Source of the DNA: Kocuria subflava
Lineage (GTDB): Bacteria > Actinomycetota > Actinomycetes > Actinomycetales > Micrococcaceae
Length of the DNA stretch: 64,000 nucleotides
NCBI RefSeq assembly: GCF_012163155.1
Contig: NZ_JAAVUN010000017.1
Coordinates: forward strand, 1-64,000
Direction of reading: 5' to 3'
Positions 29,639 to 39,771 of the stretch are shown here, one piece after another. A program made the position numbers and the translations under genes. A model generated the notes under the pieces. That model made no database searches. It was given only the letters and a program-made list of their open reading frames with translations, and was not told the DNA's origin. Within the stretch, counting starts at the first letter, position 1. Every line of letters starts with the position of its first letter.

Positions 29639-30445
29639 GTGAAACCAGAACAAACCACCATCCAGTCAGTCGACCGGGCAGCCACGATCCTGGAGGTGCT
29701 CAGCGACGAGGCCCCGTTGAGCATCAGCGAGATCGCCCGCCGCCTGGATGTTCACCGCTCCACCGCATTACGCCTGCTGGCCACCCTGGAGGCACACAAT
29801 TTGGTGGAGGAGACCACCACCCGCGGCTCCTACCAACTGGGCTTTGCGCTGCTTCATCTTGCCAACTCGGTCACACACCGCATCGACTTTGCCCGGGACG
29901 CCCAAGCCTGCTGCGATGCCGTTGCCGAACAACTCAACGAGACCATCAATGTGGCTGTTCTGGACTCCGGTTACGCCATGACCATCACCCAGACCACAGG
30001 CAACCGGATGATTGGACTCACGCGGCAGTACGTGGGCCAACGCGGCCCCCTGCACGCCACGTCCACCGGCAAGATGCTGCTTGCTCATGCCGACCAGATC
30101 GAACTGGAGCGCGTCCTGGACCAAGGCCTGGAGGCCTACACCAGCATGACCATCACGGATCCGGATGTGCTGCTCATGGAACTGGAGACGCTGCGTGAAC
30201 GTGACTGGGCGTCATCCGTGGCGGAGTGGGAGGAGGGGATCAATGCGCTGGCGGTCCCCGTCCGTGACCCCGAGGAACGGGTGGTGGCAGCGCTGGCGGT
30301 CAACGCCCCGGCCTTCCGGCTGCCGGAATCCAGTTTTGCGGAGGTGGCCGGCCTGTTGCGTGAGCACACGGAGTTCCTGGAGTCGCGCTTGAGCCTGGAG
30401 ACTTCAGTGATCGGCGGCCCACGGACTGCGTTGCTCGGCCACTGA
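29639..30445 (+). CDS. IclR-family transcriptional regulator
   Basis: A 268-residue regulator. The N-terminal winged helix-turn-helix is IQSVDRAATILEVLSDEAPLSISEIARRLDVHRSTALRLLATL. The C-terminal effector domain contains GLTRQYVGQRGPLHATSTGKMLLA and ends with the LLREHTEFLESRL helix. GTG 29639 is the start that best fits the family; the frame is open further upstream without a ribosome site. It lies between the Rieske operon (divergent) and the dimethylglycine oxidase gene (same strand). Palindromes at 29524 and 30524 flank it, so it probably controls both. A betaine-pathway metabolite is the likely ligand (inference). Confidence 0.9.
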   Translation: MKPEQTTIQSVDRAATILEVLSDEAPLSISEIARRLDVHRSTALRLLATLEAHNLVEETTTRGSYQLGFALLHLANSVTHRIDFARDAQACCDAVAEQLNETINVAVLDSGYAMTITQTTGNRMIGLTRQYVGQRGPLHATSTGKMLLAHADQIELERVLDQGLEAYTSMTITDPDVLLMELETLRERDWASSVAEWEEGINALAVPVRDPEERVVAALAVNAPAFRLPESSFAEVAGLLREHTEFLESRLSLETSVIGGPRTALLGH

Positions 30446-30523
30446 CTTTCTCCAAAACGGTGCGCGTAACTATTGCCTGGATCACAGGTGCATTCGTACT
30501 GTAGTTGCACTATGCACTATGGC

Positions 30524-30540
30524 GTTGCATAGTTCGCAAC
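30524..30540. promoter_or_regulatory. IclR-type operator (site 2)
   Basis: GTTGCA, 5 nt, CGCAAC, one mismatch from the perfect palindrome at 29524. It lies 24 nt before the dimethylglycine oxidase start codon. A further GTTGCA half-site is at 30504-30509, so binding may be cooperative. Confidence 0.65.
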
Positions 30541-30563
30541 ACACGCGCTGTGGAGGTTTTCTC

Positions 30564-33158
30564 ATGACAGAACTCCGGTCGGGACCCGAGTCCCGCGTGG
30601 TGATCATCGGGCTGGGCGTGGTTGGCGCCGCGTTGGCCGATGAACTGGTTTCACGTGGCTGGACAAACGTGACGGTGGTGGAACAGGGGCCGATTTACGT
30701 CACGGGCGGTTCCAGCTCCCACGCCCCCGGTTTCGTCTTCCAGACCTCCCCCAACCGCACCATGTGCCAGCTGGCGCAGCGGACCCTGGACAAACTGGAC
30801 GGCCTCACGGTCAACGGCGAGTGGGTCATGAAGCGGGTGGGTGGCCTGGAAATCGCCACCACGGAAGAGCGCGCTCAGGAACTGCGGCGCCGTCACGACC
30901 TGGCCAACTCCTGGGGTGTGCCCTCTGAGCTGATCTCCCCTGAGGAGGTGGCGCAGCTATGGCCGGGCCTGGACGTCAGCCGCGTGCTCGGCGGGTTCCA
31001 CACCCCCACCGACGCCGTGGTCAAGGGGATTCGCGCCGTCGAGTTCCAGGCACGTCGCGCCCAGAAAGGTGGCGCCCAGATCCTGGAGCACACGGAGGTC
31101 ACGGGCCTGCAGTACGACGACGGCCGTGTCACCGGCGTGCAGGTCCGCCCTGTTCAACCGGGAGATCCGTCCGAAACCGTGGACATCGAGGGCGACCCGT
31201 CAGCTGACGAATCGGCAGAAGCCTCTGAGGTGATTCCCGCCGACGTCGTCGTGACGTGTGCGGGGCTGTGGGGGCCCAAGATGGCCCGTGAAATGCTGGG
31301 GATCGACATCCCCATGCTGCCGGTGGAACACGGCTTCGGATTCAGCCTGCCCATGGATTCATTGGCGGAGATGGATTCGGCCACGGAAGTGGTCAAGCCC
31401 ATGCTGCGCCACCAGGACCACGCCATGTATCTGCGCGAATGGGACAACCGGATTGCCATTGGCGCCTATGAGCACCGGCCGCTGCCGGTGGACGACACCC
31501 AGATCGCCAGCGCCCAGAGCTTTGCCACCACGGGGACCCACCCGGCCATCCACCCCTTCACCTCGGAGGATTTCGAATCCACATGGCGTGAAGCCCAGGA
31601 TCTCCTGCCTGAATTGCGCCAGAGTGAACTCGAAGACTCCATGTGCTTCAACGGCATCTTCTCCTTCACCCCCGACGGCGGACCGCTGTTGGGGCCGGTG
31701 CCGGGATCGCCAGGTCTGTGGATGGCTCAGGCCGTGTGGGTGACCCAGTCCGCCGGAGTCGGTCAGGTCATGGCGGAGTGGATCACCACCGGGGACCCGG
31801 GAATTGACACCCACAGTGTTGACCTGACCAGGTTCGATCCTCGGGTGACCTCCAAGAGGTGGGCCCGCGAACAGGGCGAGGAGTCCTACGACGAGGTCTA
31901 CGACGTCGTCCACCCCAAGGCCACCACGTTGCGGATGCGGGGGCTGCGCACGACGTCGTTCAACGACCGTCAGCGGGAGGCCAAGGCGGTGTTCTCCGTG
32001 GCCAACGGCTGGGAGCGCCCGCTGTGGTACGAATCTTCTGCTGAGCGTGGTCAGCCCATGCTCGGGGATCAGCCGTTGCCAGGACGTGGCGCCTGGGCGG
32101 CACGGCACTGGAGCCCCTTGGCGGCCGTTGAGGCCCACGGCCTGCGCAATTCCGTGGGGTTGGTGGACATGACCTCCCTGCCACGGCTCCGGGTCTCCGG
32201 AACGGGACGGCCGGGGCGCGATGCCACGGCGTTCTTCACCTCCCTTGCCGACGACGGCCTGCTGAGCCGCACCGTGGGCAAATCACCTGGCAGCGTGGTG
32301 TACGCACTGGTCCTCAATGCCTCCGGGGGGATCCTCTCCGACATCACCATTGCCAGGACCGGCCCGGACACCTACCACGTGGGTGTCAACGGCAACCAGG
32401 ACCGGGCATGGCTGCAGGAGCGGATGCGCGAACGCGGCGTGGACCTGACCGTGGAGGACGTGACCTCCGGGCACTTCGGTCTGGGCCTGTGGGGCCCCAA
32501 CGCCCGGCGGACCCTGGAAACCCTGGTGGATCAGGACATCAGCAATGAGGCCTTCCGGTTCTACCGGTGCGGTGAACTCAGCATTGCCGGTGTCTCCACC
32601 CTGGCTCTGCGTCTGAGCTACGTGGGTGAGCTCGGCTGGGAGCTTTACGCCCCTGCGGAGTTCGGCGGCTACCTGTGGGACCAGATCATGGCTGCCGGGC
32701 AGGAGTACGACATTCTCCCGGTGGGGCGCCGCGCATTCGAGAGCATGCGACTGGAAAAGGGATTCCGCCTGTGGGGTGCGGACATGGACCGCAGCAACAC
32801 ACCGGAGGAGGCCGGGCTCGCGTTTGCCGTCAAGGGTGTGGCAGCCGAGCACATGGAGGCCCGTGGGGCACCCAGCAAGATCCTGTCCTGCTTGCTGCTG
32901 GGTGATCCCTCCGCCGTGGTGCTGGGCCATGAGCCGGTCCACGCGGTGGGGGCAGATCCAGATGCACCAGCCGTGGGCTATGTGACCAGCGCGGATCAGG
33001 GATACACCATCGGCAAGTCGATCGCCTACGCGTGGCTGCCTGCGGAGCTGAGCACCCCGGGCACCGCGGTGGAGATCTCCTACTTCGGTCAGCGCTACCC
33101 GGCCACCGTGACCCCGGAGCCCTTGCTGGATCCGAGTGCGGAGCGTATGCGCAGCTGA
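30564..33158 (+). CDS. dimethylglycine oxidase (FAD and folate domains)
   Basis: A two-domain enzyme of 864 residues, closely similar over its whole length to Arthrobacter globiformis dimethylglycine oxidase. Residues 1-400 form the FAD oxidase (VVIIGLGVVGAALADELVSRGW, SSSHAPGFVFQTSPNRTMCQLA, RVGGLEIATTEER, and GIFSFTPDGGPLLGPVPGS). The C-terminal half is a GcvT-like folate domain (LVDMTSLPRLRVSG, LSYVGELGWELYAP, RAFESMRLEKGFRLWGADM) that captures formaldehyde as methylene-tetrahydrofolate. ATG 30564 follows GGAGG by 7 nt. An acidic insert near residue 205 (DPSADESAEASE) is unusual. The product is sarcosine, which would feed the glycine route. Confidence 0.92.
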   Translation: MTELRSGPESRVVIIGLGVVGAALADELVSRGWTNVTVVEQGPIYVTGGSSSHAPGFVFQTSPNRTMCQLAQRTLDKLDGLTVNGEWVMKRVGGLEIATTEERAQELRRRHDLANSWGVPSELISPEEVAQLWPGLDVSRVLGGFHTPTDAVVKGIRAVEFQARRAQKGGAQILEHTEVTGLQYDDGRVTGVQVRPVQPGDPSETVDIEGDPSADESAEASEVIPADVVVTCAGLWGPKMAREMLGIDIPMLPVEHGFGFSLPMDSLAEMDSATEVVKPMLRHQDHAMYLREWDNRIAIGAYEHRPLPVDDTQIASAQSFATTGTHPAIHPFTSEDFESTWREAQDLLPELRQSELEDSMCFNGIFSFTPDGGPLLGPVPGSPGLWMAQAVWVTQSAGVGQVMAEWITTGDPGIDTHSVDLTRFDPRVTSKRWAREQGEESYDEVYDVVHPKATTLRMRGLRTTSFNDRQREAKAVFSVANGWERPLWYESSAERGQPMLGDQPLPGRGAWAARHWSPLAAVEAHGLRNSVGLVDMTSLPRLRVSGTGRPGRDATAFFTSLADDGLLSRTVGKSPGSVVYALVLNASGGILSDITIARTGPDTYHVGVNGNQDRAWLQERMRERGVDLTVEDVTSGHFGLGLWGPNARRTLETLVDQDISNEAFRFYRCGELSIAGVSTLALRLSYVGELGWELYAPAEFGGYLWDQIMAAGQEYDILPVGRRAFESMRLEKGFRLWGADMDRSNTPEEAGLAFAVKGVAAEHMEARGAPSKILSCLLLGDPSAVVLGHEPVHAVGADPDAPAVGYVTSADQGYTIGKSIAYAWLPAELSTPGTAVEISYFGQRYPATVTPEPLLDPSAERMRS

Positions 33159-33303
33159 TCCGCACGTCCTCACCGTCAACGGCGTCCGTGATCCGGCCAT
33201 CTCTTGACCGGGTCACGGGCGCCGTGCACGCTGGTGCTCGCGTGTGCTCCGCGAACATCGGGGTCCGCAGCCCTGGACCTTCAGCAGATCGAGGCAACCC
33301 CCG

Positions 33304-34530
33304 ATGTCACGCCATCAGCCCTCCCCCACTGCTTCATCCACAGACACGGGTTTCGCCACCCGGTCCAAGGAGTTTCGTCCGTCTCCGGTCAGAGCTGTGT
33401 TTGAGACGGCCCTTGATCCATCAGTGGTCTCCTTGGCCGGTGGAAACCCGGATCTGAGCACTCTGCCGGAAGGTTCGGTGGCGCAGCTGGCGTCGTCGTT
33501 GCTGAGCGAGCGTGGACCGGAGATCCTGCAGTACGGCTCCGGTGCAGGCATTGACGGGCTGCGCGAACTGGTGGTTGAGCTGATGGCGCGCCGTGGCTCC
33601 AGCATCGGTTCTGGTGAGGTGCAGCCGCTGGCGGGGTCGCAGGTTGGGCTGGACCTGGTGACCAAGCTGTACTGCAACCCGGGTGACGTGATCCTGGCCG
33701 AGGACCCCACCTACGTGGGCGCGCTGGGGGTGTTCGGCAGCTATGAGGTCCAGGTCCGGCACGTGAACATTGACCAGGACGGCCTGGACCCTGAGGCGGT
33801 GGCCCACGCGATTGACGCCGCACGCGCGCAGGGGCACCGGGTGCCGTTCGTCTACACGGTTCCCACTCATCAGAACCCCACGGGGGTCACGCTCTCCCCT
33901 GAACGACGCCGGGCGTTGGTGGAGGTTTGCGCCGCCCGCGGCGTGATGATCATTGAGGACGATCCCTACGGGCTGCTGGATTTTGAGCGCACCACCGGGC
34001 CGGTGGCCACGTTGCATTCCATGGCTCCCGAGCACGTGATCCACCTGGGCAGCGCGTCCAAGATCTTTTCACCCGGTTTACGCGTGGGGTGGGCCGTTGC
34101 ACCGGCCCATGTTCGGGCTCGTATGCAGATCGCGGCCGAAGCCGTCCTCGTCCACCCCTCGGTGCTGTCCCAGGAGCTGGTGGTCACGTGGCTGGGTTCA
34201 CCGCAGTGGACCACCGTGTTGGACCGCTCCGTGGAGTTCTACCGCGAGCGCGCACAGGCCACCACCGCTGCATTGCAGGAGCATCTGGGCGACCGTGCCG
34301 AATGGACGGATCCCAAGGGTGGGTTCTTCACCTGGGTGCGTTTCCCCGGAGTGGAGTTGGGGGACATTCTCAACCGTGGCATCCAGGAGGGTGTGCTGAT
34401 TGTGCCAGGCGCCGCGTGCTACGCCGACGGCCGATCCTCCGACGCCGTGCGGGTGGCCTACTCGGGCGTGAGCCCCTACCGCGTGGCGGAGGGCATCCGG
34501 CGCCTGGCACGTGCTGTGCCGGCCCGCTGA
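33304..34530 (+). CDS. PLP-dependent class I aminotransferase
   Basis: Fold-type I aminotransferase of 408 residues, similar to the 2-aminoadipate/aromatic aminotransferase group. Visible blocks are SLAGGNPDLSTLP, QYGSGAGIDGLRELV, TVPTHQNPTGVTLS, IIEDDPYGLLDF, and the Schiff-base Lys in GSASKIFSPGLRVGW near residue 257. The amino substrate is not clear. It could supply the arginine or GABA transamination step missing from the guanidino cluster, or serve another amino acid. ATG 33304 has a weak GAGG upstream. It lies alone between the dimethylglycine oxidase and pdxT, which is convergent with it. Confidence 0.85.
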   Translation: MSRHQPSPTASSTDTGFATRSKEFRPSPVRAVFETALDPSVVSLAGGNPDLSTLPEGSVAQLASSLLSERGPEILQYGSGAGIDGLRELVVELMARRGSSIGSGEVQPLAGSQVGLDLVTKLYCNPGDVILAEDPTYVGALGVFGSYEVQVRHVNIDQDGLDPEAVAHAIDAARAQGHRVPFVYTVPTHQNPTGVTLSPERRRALVEVCAARGVMIIEDDPYGLLDFERTTGPVATLHSMAPEHVIHLGSASKIFSPGLRVGWAVAPAHVRARMQIAAEAVLVHPSVLSQELVVTWLGSPQWTTVLDRSVEFYRERAQATTAALQEHLGDRAEWTDPKGGFFTWVRFPGVELGDILNRGIQEGVLIVPGAACYADGRSSDAVRVAYSGVSPYRVAEGIRRLARAVPAR

Positions 34531-34551
34531 CTGACGGCGGCTCGTACCACC

Positions 34552-35214
34552 TCAGAGCCGATCCAGGAATTCGTGGTGGAAAGTCACGTCCCCGGTGAGT
34601 TCCGGGTGGAAGGACAGTGCCACCGCTTGATCCGTGGCCACACCAACAATCGGCCCGTCACCGGCGACATCCGTGCCCCTACGTGCCACGACTGCAACAC
34701 CGTCCCCCGCGGAGACCACCGCCGGCGCGCGAATGAAGGCGGCATTCACGGGGCCCAAGGTGGTCTCCAGCATCTCCGTGGCCGAGTCCGCTTGAGGCCC
34801 AAAAGCGTTGCGCTGCACGGAGATGGGCACCACAGCCAGGGACTGCTGCCCGGGAGCCGGGTCCACGATCTGCTCCGCCAGCAGGATCATCCCCGCGCAC
34901 GTGCCCAACACGGGCAGGCCCTCCGCCAGCATCTCCACCAGCGGGTCACGCAGCTGGAATCGCCGCAGCAACCGGTCCACCGTGGAGGACTCACCACCGG
35001 GTAGCACCAGCCCGTCCAACGACGACTCCGTCAGCGCACCTTCTGTGCGCACCGGCACCACCCGAGCCCCCAAGGTCTCCAGCATGGCGGCATGTTCCGC
35101 CACGCCACCCTGCAAAGCAAGAATTCCCACCGTGGGACGGGCAACCCCGCCGCTGACCCCGCGGACCGGTGAGGTTGCGGCGCGGACCGGTGCGGCGGCG
35201 TCGTGCTCCGGCAT
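34552..35214 (-). CDS. pdxT: pyridoxal phosphate synthase glutaminase PdxT
   Basis: Class I glutamine amidotransferase subunit that passes ammonia to PdxS. VGILALQGGVAEHAAMLE marks the start of the domain (about residue 29). The catalytic Cys is in LGTCAGMILLA, and His/Glu are in LSFHPELTGD near the end. The GGESSTVDRLLRRF loop is also present. ATG 35214 lies 4 nt after the pdxS stop. The first 28 residues are an extra low-complexity extension. Confidence 0.94.
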   Translation of the reverse strand: MPEHDAAAPVRAATSPVRGVSGGVARPTVGILALQGGVAEHAAMLETLGARVVPVRTEGALTESSLDGLVLPGGESSTVDRLLRRFQLRDPLVEMLAEGLPVLGTCAGMILLAEQIVDPAPGQQSLAVVPISVQRNAFGPQADSATEMLETTLGPVNAAFIRAPAVVSAGDGVAVVARRGTDVAGDGPIVGVATDQAVALSFHPELTGDVTFHHEFLDRL

Positions 35215-35218
35215 GCGG

Positions 35219-36136
35219 TCACCAGCCGCGTTCGGCCAGCCGATGCGGGGCGGGCAGGTCTGCCACGTTGATGCCCACCATGGCTTCGCCCAGACCGCGG
35301 GACGTCTTGGCAATGGCTGCGGGGTCGTCGTACTGGGCCGTGGCGGCAACAATGGCCTCCGCGCGCTGGGCGGGGTTGCCGGACTTGAAGATCCCGGAGC
35401 CCACGAACACGCCATCGGCGCCCAACTGCATCATCATGGCGGCATCGGCCGGAGTGGCCACACCACCTGCAGTGAACAGCACCACGGGCAGTTTCCCGGT
35501 TTCGGCCACCTCCCGGACGATGTCATACGGGGCCTGCAGTTGCTTGGCGGCCACGAACAGTTCATCCGGGTTGGCACGGAAGGTGGCCTGCAGATCGGCA
35601 ATTTGTTTGCGAATGGTGCGGATGTGCTTGGTGGCCTCGGAGACGTCCCCGGTGCCGGCCTCACCCTTGGAGCGGATCATGGCCGCACCCTCTGCCAGTC
35701 GGCGCAGCGCCTCCCCCAGATTGGTGGCCCCGCACACGAACGGCACGGTGAAGGAGTGCTTGTGGATGTGGTTGACGTAATCCGCGGGGCTGAGCACCTC
35801 GGATTCGTCGATGTAGTCCACACCCAGTTCCTGAAGGACCTGAGCCTCCACAAAGTGCCCAATGCGCGCCTTGGCCATCACAGGAATGGAGACGGACTCG
35901 ATGATCTGGTCAATCAGATCCGGATCGGACATCCGTGCCACTCCACCCTGCGCCCGGATGTCAGCGGGCACCCGCTCCAGGGCCATCACGGCCACCGCGC
36001 CCGCGTCCTCCGCGATTCGCGCCTGCTCGGCTGTGACAACGTCCATGATCACCCCGCCCTTGAGCATTTCGGCAAGGCCTCGCTTGACCAGAGGTGAGCC
36101 GGTGGTGGACGTGGGTGCAGCGCTGGTTTCAGTCAT
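35219..36136 (-). CDS. pdxS: pyridoxal 5'-phosphate synthase PdxS
   Basis: Synthase subunit that builds PLP from ribose 5-phosphate, glyceraldehyde 3-phosphate and ammonia. The 305-residue barrel includes [21 protein letters not shown], the catalytic Lys in [14 protein letters not shown], and [18 protein letters not shown] 36136 fits the GTGAGG site better than the in-frame GTG 36151. It is paired with pdxT and divergent from a MocR-type gene. Several PLP enzymes (aminotransferase, GcvP) lie nearby. Confidence 0.95.
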   Translation of the reverse strand: MTETSAAPTSTTGSPLVKRGLAEMLKGGVIMDVVTAEQARIAEDAGAVAVMALERVPADIRAQGGVARMSDPDLIDQIIESVSIPVMAKARIGHFVEAQVLQELGVDYIDESEVLSPADYVNHIHKHSFTVPFVCGATNLGEALRRLAEGAAMIRSKGEAGTGDVSEATKHIRTIRKQIADLQATFRANPDELFVAAKQLQAPYDIVREVAETGKLPVVLFTAGGVATPADAAMMMQLGADGVFVGSGIFKSGNPAQRAEAIVAATAQYDDPAAIAKTSRGLGEAMVGINVADLPAPHRLAERGW

Positions 36137-36158
36137 GGAAGCCATCCTCACGGGGCTT

Positions 36159-36204
36159 CTGGTCCATCACAAGATCCAGTTCTGACCACTTTCACTGGAC
36201 CAGT
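36159..36204. promoter_or_regulatory. candidate PdxR operator in pdxS/pdxR gap
   Basis: CTGGTCCA (36159-36166) is repeated in inverted orientation as TGGACCAG (36196-36203). The second half is itself a palindrome, ACTGGACCAGT. The site spans the whole divergent promoter region. Confidence 0.55.
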
Positions 36205-36232
36205 TGGGGGGATCCCCTGGAGAATTCACACC

Positions 36233-37735
36233 ATGACCCCGCGTGCCACCATCGATCTCACCCTGGTGCTGGACCGATCGGACCCCAGGCCCCTACCAGT
36301 ACAGGTGGCTGACGGCATCCGTGAACAGATCACCCGATCCACACTGACTCCAGGCGATGCCCTGCCGTCAACACGGGTACTGGCCAGCCAGTTGAAGGTT
36401 TCCCGCGGAACCGCAGTGGCAGCCTATGACCAACTGTTGGCCGAGGGATACGTGCTGGCTTCCCAGGGCAAACCCACCACGGTGCACCCTCAGTTGGACC
36501 GCATTCACCCTGTGGCAACGGACCAGCAGTCCATCAAGGAACCAGACTCAAGCCACGCCGTCGTAGCTCATGACACTCGCGCAACCCCGGCCGCCCCCGC
36601 AGATCGGGGACGATCCGCCGCATTGCTGGACCTTCGCCCGGGCCAACCGGACACGGGCCAGGTGGCGGGAACCGCTTGGCGCTCCGCGTGGCGTCATGCC
36701 GCGCAACAACCCACCGATGCCCCCGAGCAGCCGCTGGGTTCAAGTGATCTGCGCACCGCCGTGGCGGAACACCTGCGGTTGATGCGCGCCCTGCCCGTGC
36801 CGAGTTCACACATCGCCGTGACCGCTGGGGCGCGGGAGGGACTGACGCTGCTGTTGGCCGCGGCAGCAGCACGGGTCAGTCGAACCCAGCTGCGGATCGG
36901 CCTTGAGTCCCCAGGCCACCCCGGGTTGCGCCAGGTTCCCACCGCACACGGCCACACAGTGGTTCCCTGCCCAGTGGATTCACACGGCCTGAGAGTGGAC
37001 CTGTTACCCACGGGGCGAGATGCCCCGGACGTCTTGATCGTGACCCCCAGTCACCAGTACCCGTTGGGCGGCTCCTTGACACTGGATCGACGCCTGGCGC
37101 TGTTGGAATGGGCCCAACGCTGGGACGTGTTGATTGTGGAAGACGATTTCGATTCGGAGCTGCGCTACGTGGGTACGCCGCTGCCCACGCTCTCTGACTT
37201 GGACACCTCCCGCGAGCAAGTGGCGCTGCTGGGAACGTTCTCCACATTGCTCACACCGTCCTTGGCCACCGGATACCTGGTGCTGCCGCTGAACCTGGTG
37301 GGCGACGTCACCCGTCTACGCGCCACATTGGGGCTGCCCGTTGCTGCCACCACTCAGTACGCCTTGGCGCACTTGTTGGATTCCGGTTACGTCCGCCGGC
37401 ACACCCAGCGCATGCGCGCCACCTATCGTCGTCGTCGGACTGCGGTGCAACAAGCGTTCGAGCAGGCCGATCACGCCCGCCTGACCCCCATGCACGGCGG
37501 TATTGATGCGGTCATTGACACAGATCTTCCGGAGGACACCGTGGTGCACCGCTGCCAGGAAGCCGGTCTGCGAGTGGGCCGTCAGTCCAGCTACTGGGCC
37601 TGGGGTACCCGGGGCAAACCAGCCTCACCTCTGGCAACCACCACGGGGCAAGGAATCGCGGTGGGCTTTGCCCAAGCCGGCGACGACGCCCTCCGGGATC
37701 TCTTGCCCCGCCTTGTCCAGGCCTGCGGAGGGTGA
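36233..37735 (+). CDS. pdxR: MocR/PdxR-family regulator (GntR-aminotransferase)
   Basis: A 500-residue chimeric regulator. The N-terminal GntR winged helix is LPVQVADGIREQITRSTLTPGDALPSTRVLASQLKVSRGTAVAAYDQL, with a linker at about 85-125. A class I aminotransferase-like domain follows (LDLRPGQPD, VTPSHQYPLGGSLTLDRRLALL, VEDDFDSELRY). At the usual PLP-lysine region the sequence reads LLGTFSTLLTPSLATGYL. Here Lys is replaced (family: GTFSKxLxPxLRxGY), so internal aldimine formation may be impaired. It is divergent from pdxST, the classical PdxR context. Confidence 0.88.
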   Translation: MTPRATIDLTLVLDRSDPRPLPVQVADGIREQITRSTLTPGDALPSTRVLASQLKVSRGTAVAAYDQLLAEGYVLASQGKPTTVHPQLDRIHPVATDQQSIKEPDSSHAVVAHDTRATPAAPADRGRSAALLDLRPGQPDTGQVAGTAWRSAWRHAAQQPTDAPEQPLGSSDLRTAVAEHLRLMRALPVPSSHIAVTAGAREGLTLLLAAAAARVSRTQLRIGLESPGHPGLRQVPTAHGHTVVPCPVDSHGLRVDLLPTGRDAPDVLIVTPSHQYPLGGSLTLDRRLALLEWAQRWDVLIVEDDFDSELRYVGTPLPTLSDLDTSREQVALLGTFSTLLTPSLATGYLVLPLNLVGDVTRLRATLGLPVAATTQYALAHLLDSGYVRRHTQRMRATYRRRRTAVQQAFEQADHARLTPMHGGIDAVIDTDLPEDTVVHRCQEAGLRVGRQSSYWAWGTRGKPASPLATTTGQGIAVGFAQAGDDALRDLLPRLVQACGG

Positions 37736-37857
37736 GTGCCACCGATACCCCCATCCGGGCTGGCTGAGCGCGGATGGAGCAGGGCAGCCACAAGCCACAC
37801 TCCGGTTGAGTACGTGGTGCTGTGGCACCCCCGTTGGCCTCGATGCGATTCCCTACC

Positions 37858-39285
37858 TCAGCACTCCACCACGTTCACACCCACACTCACGGCCAACCCG
37901 CCCCGTGCAGTCTCCTTGTAGTTCTCTGACATGTCAGCTCCCGTGTCTCGCATGGTCTGCACCACCTTGTCCAAGCTCACATGGGTGGGGCCGTCCTCGA
38001 ACAGCGCCATCCGCGCGGCGTTGACGGCAGTGACCGCGGCAATCGCGTTGCGCTCGATACACGGCACCTGTACCAATCCACCCACGGGATCGCAGGTCAA
38101 ACCCAGGTGGTGTTCCATGGCGATTTCCGCCGCGTTCTCGACTTGCTGCGCGCTGCCACCCATGACCTGAGCCAGTCCGGCAGCTGCCATGGACGACGCC
38201 GATCCAACCTCACCTTGGCAACCCACTTCAGCCCCGGAGATGGAGGCCTGCTCCTTGATCAGCGCCCCCACAGCCCCTGCGGCCAGCAGGTAATCGGCAA
38301 CAATCTCTTCCCGAGGCCGGGCATCATGGCCGCGAGCAGCCGGAGTGTAGTGGGTGGCGTAAAACATCACAGCCGGCACAATGCCTGCCGCACCGTTGGT
38401 GGGTGCGGTCACAATCCGACCGCCGGAGGCGTTCTCCTCGTTGACCGTCAACGCCACCAGGTTCACCCACTCCACCCAGTACTGGGAGTCAAAGGTGGAG
38501 TCGATCGCCTTGAGCCGTGCGTACCAGTCCGGGGCACGACGACGCACCGCCAACCCACCCGGCAAGCATCCCGTTCGGCGGAGGTTGGAGTTCTTGGACT
38601 CCTCCATCACATCCGCAATCTTCGCCAGCCCGGCCCTGACCTCCGCCTCTGGCCGACGAGCACACTCGTTGGCCAGCGCCAACTCGGCCACGCTCAGCCC
38701 GTGCTCATCGCACAAGGCCATGAGTTCATCAGCCGTGCGGTACGGATACGGGACCTGGACGTCGTCGTCATCCGCCATGGGGTCCGTACCCTCCGGCGGA
38801 TCCACCACCACAAAGCCGCCACCACACGAGTAGGCGGTGCGCTCGGCCAGGACCTGCCCGTCAGCGTCAAAGGCGCGAAACCACATGCCATTGGGGTGAT
38901 AGGGCAGCAGCGTGAGGGGACGCTGGACAATGTCACGCTCGTGAAAGTCCAGCTCAACCGGTGCAACAACCCCGTCAAGGGCACCGGCGAACTGCAGCGG
39001 TTGACCAGACTCCAACGCCTCACGGCGTTGGTCAATGGTTTCCGGGGCCACCTGTTCCGGGCGGTGGCCCTCCAACCCCAACAACACGGCGGTGAACGTT
39101 CCGTGCCCCTTGCCCGTGGAGGACAGGGACCCGTACAGGTCCACCCCCACGGAACTCACGGATTCCAACTGACCGTCGGCAACAAGGTCGGCAACAAAGT
39201 CCGCTGCGGCACGCATGGGCCCCACGGTGTGGGAGGACGATGGCCCCACACCAATGCTGAACAGGTCAAAAACGCTCACCACCAT
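37858..39285 (-). CDS. sdaA: L-serine dehydratase (iron-sulfur, single chain)
   Basis: Converts L-serine to pyruvate and ammonia using a [4Fe-4S] cluster. The 475-residue chain has [24 protein letters not shown] at the N-terminus and the conserved [19 protein letters not shown] and [23 protein letters not shown] blocks carrying cluster cysteines. It is downstream of gcvH by 12 nt, so it belongs to the glycine-riboswitch operon. In that setting it drains serine made from glycine (by a hydroxymethyltransferase not in the window) into pyruvate. Confidence 0.95.
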   Translation of the reverse strand: MVVSVFDLFSIGVGPSSSHTVGPMRAAADFVADLVADGQLESVSSVGVDLYGSLSSTGKGHGTFTAVLLGLEGHRPEQVAPETIDQRREALESGQPLQFAGALDGVVAPVELDFHERDIVQRPLTLLPYHPNGMWFRAFDADGQVLAERTAYSCGGGFVVVDPPEGTDPMADDDDVQVPYPYRTADELMALCDEHGLSVAELALANECARRPEAEVRAGLAKIADVMEESKNSNLRRTGCLPGGLAVRRRAPDWYARLKAIDSTFDSQYWVEWVNLVALTVNEENASGGRIVTAPTNGAAGIVPAVMFYATHYTPAARGHDARPREEIVADYLLAAGAVGALIKEQASISGAEVGCQGEVGSASSMAAAGLAQVMGGSAQQVENAAEIAMEHHLGLTCDPVGGLVQVPCIERNAIAAVTAVNAARMALFEDGPTHVSLDKVVQTMRDTGADMSENYKETARGGLAVSVGVNVVEC

Positions 39286-39296
39286 GATGGTTCACC

Positions 39297-39680
39297 TCAC
39301 TCTTGGTCTTGTGCTGCGGCGTATTCCTCCGGGGAGAGCAGATCCCCCTCGGAGTCGACCTCCACGGAGAACAACCAGGCTGCGCCATAGGGGTCGGAGT
39401 TGAGCAGTGCCGGGTCATCAATCACGGCGTCGTTGACCTCGGCCACGGTTCCGGTGACCGGGGAGTAGATCTCGGAAACGGACTTGGTGGATTCCACCTC
39501 GCCGCAGACTTCACCCGCGGTCACGGTGGCACCGGCCTCTGGCAGGTCCACGTACACAACATCGCCCAGGGCGTCCACGGCGATCTGGGACAGCCCGATC
39601 TTGGCGGGGCTGGCGGAATCAACCCATTCGTGTTCAGCAGAGTAGCGGTAGTCCTTGTTGACCTTGTCAATGGCACTCAT
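39297..39680 (-). CDS. gcvH: glycine cleavage H protein
   Basis: Lipoyl carrier of the glycine cleavage system, 127 residues. The lipoylated Lys is in [15 protein letters not shown] near residue 64, and AEHEWVD and [12 protein letters not shown] are typical. ATG 39680 follows AAAGGA; the frame is open upstream into gcvT but without homology. It lies 91 nt behind gcvT. Confidence 0.95.
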   Translation of the reverse strand: MSAIDKVNKDYRYSAEHEWVDSASPAKIGLSQIAVDALGDVVYVDLPEAGATVTAGEVCGEVESTKSVSEIYSPVTGTVAEVNDAVIDDPALLNSDPYGAAWLFSVEVDSEGDLLSPEEYAAAQDQE

Positions 39681-39771
39681 GGATGGGGGTCCTTTCGGTT
39701 CCTGGCTCCTGTTGAGTGGAGCCTCTGGCTGCTTGGAGTTGGTGGGCACCCGGCGTCGTACCGAGCACCGA

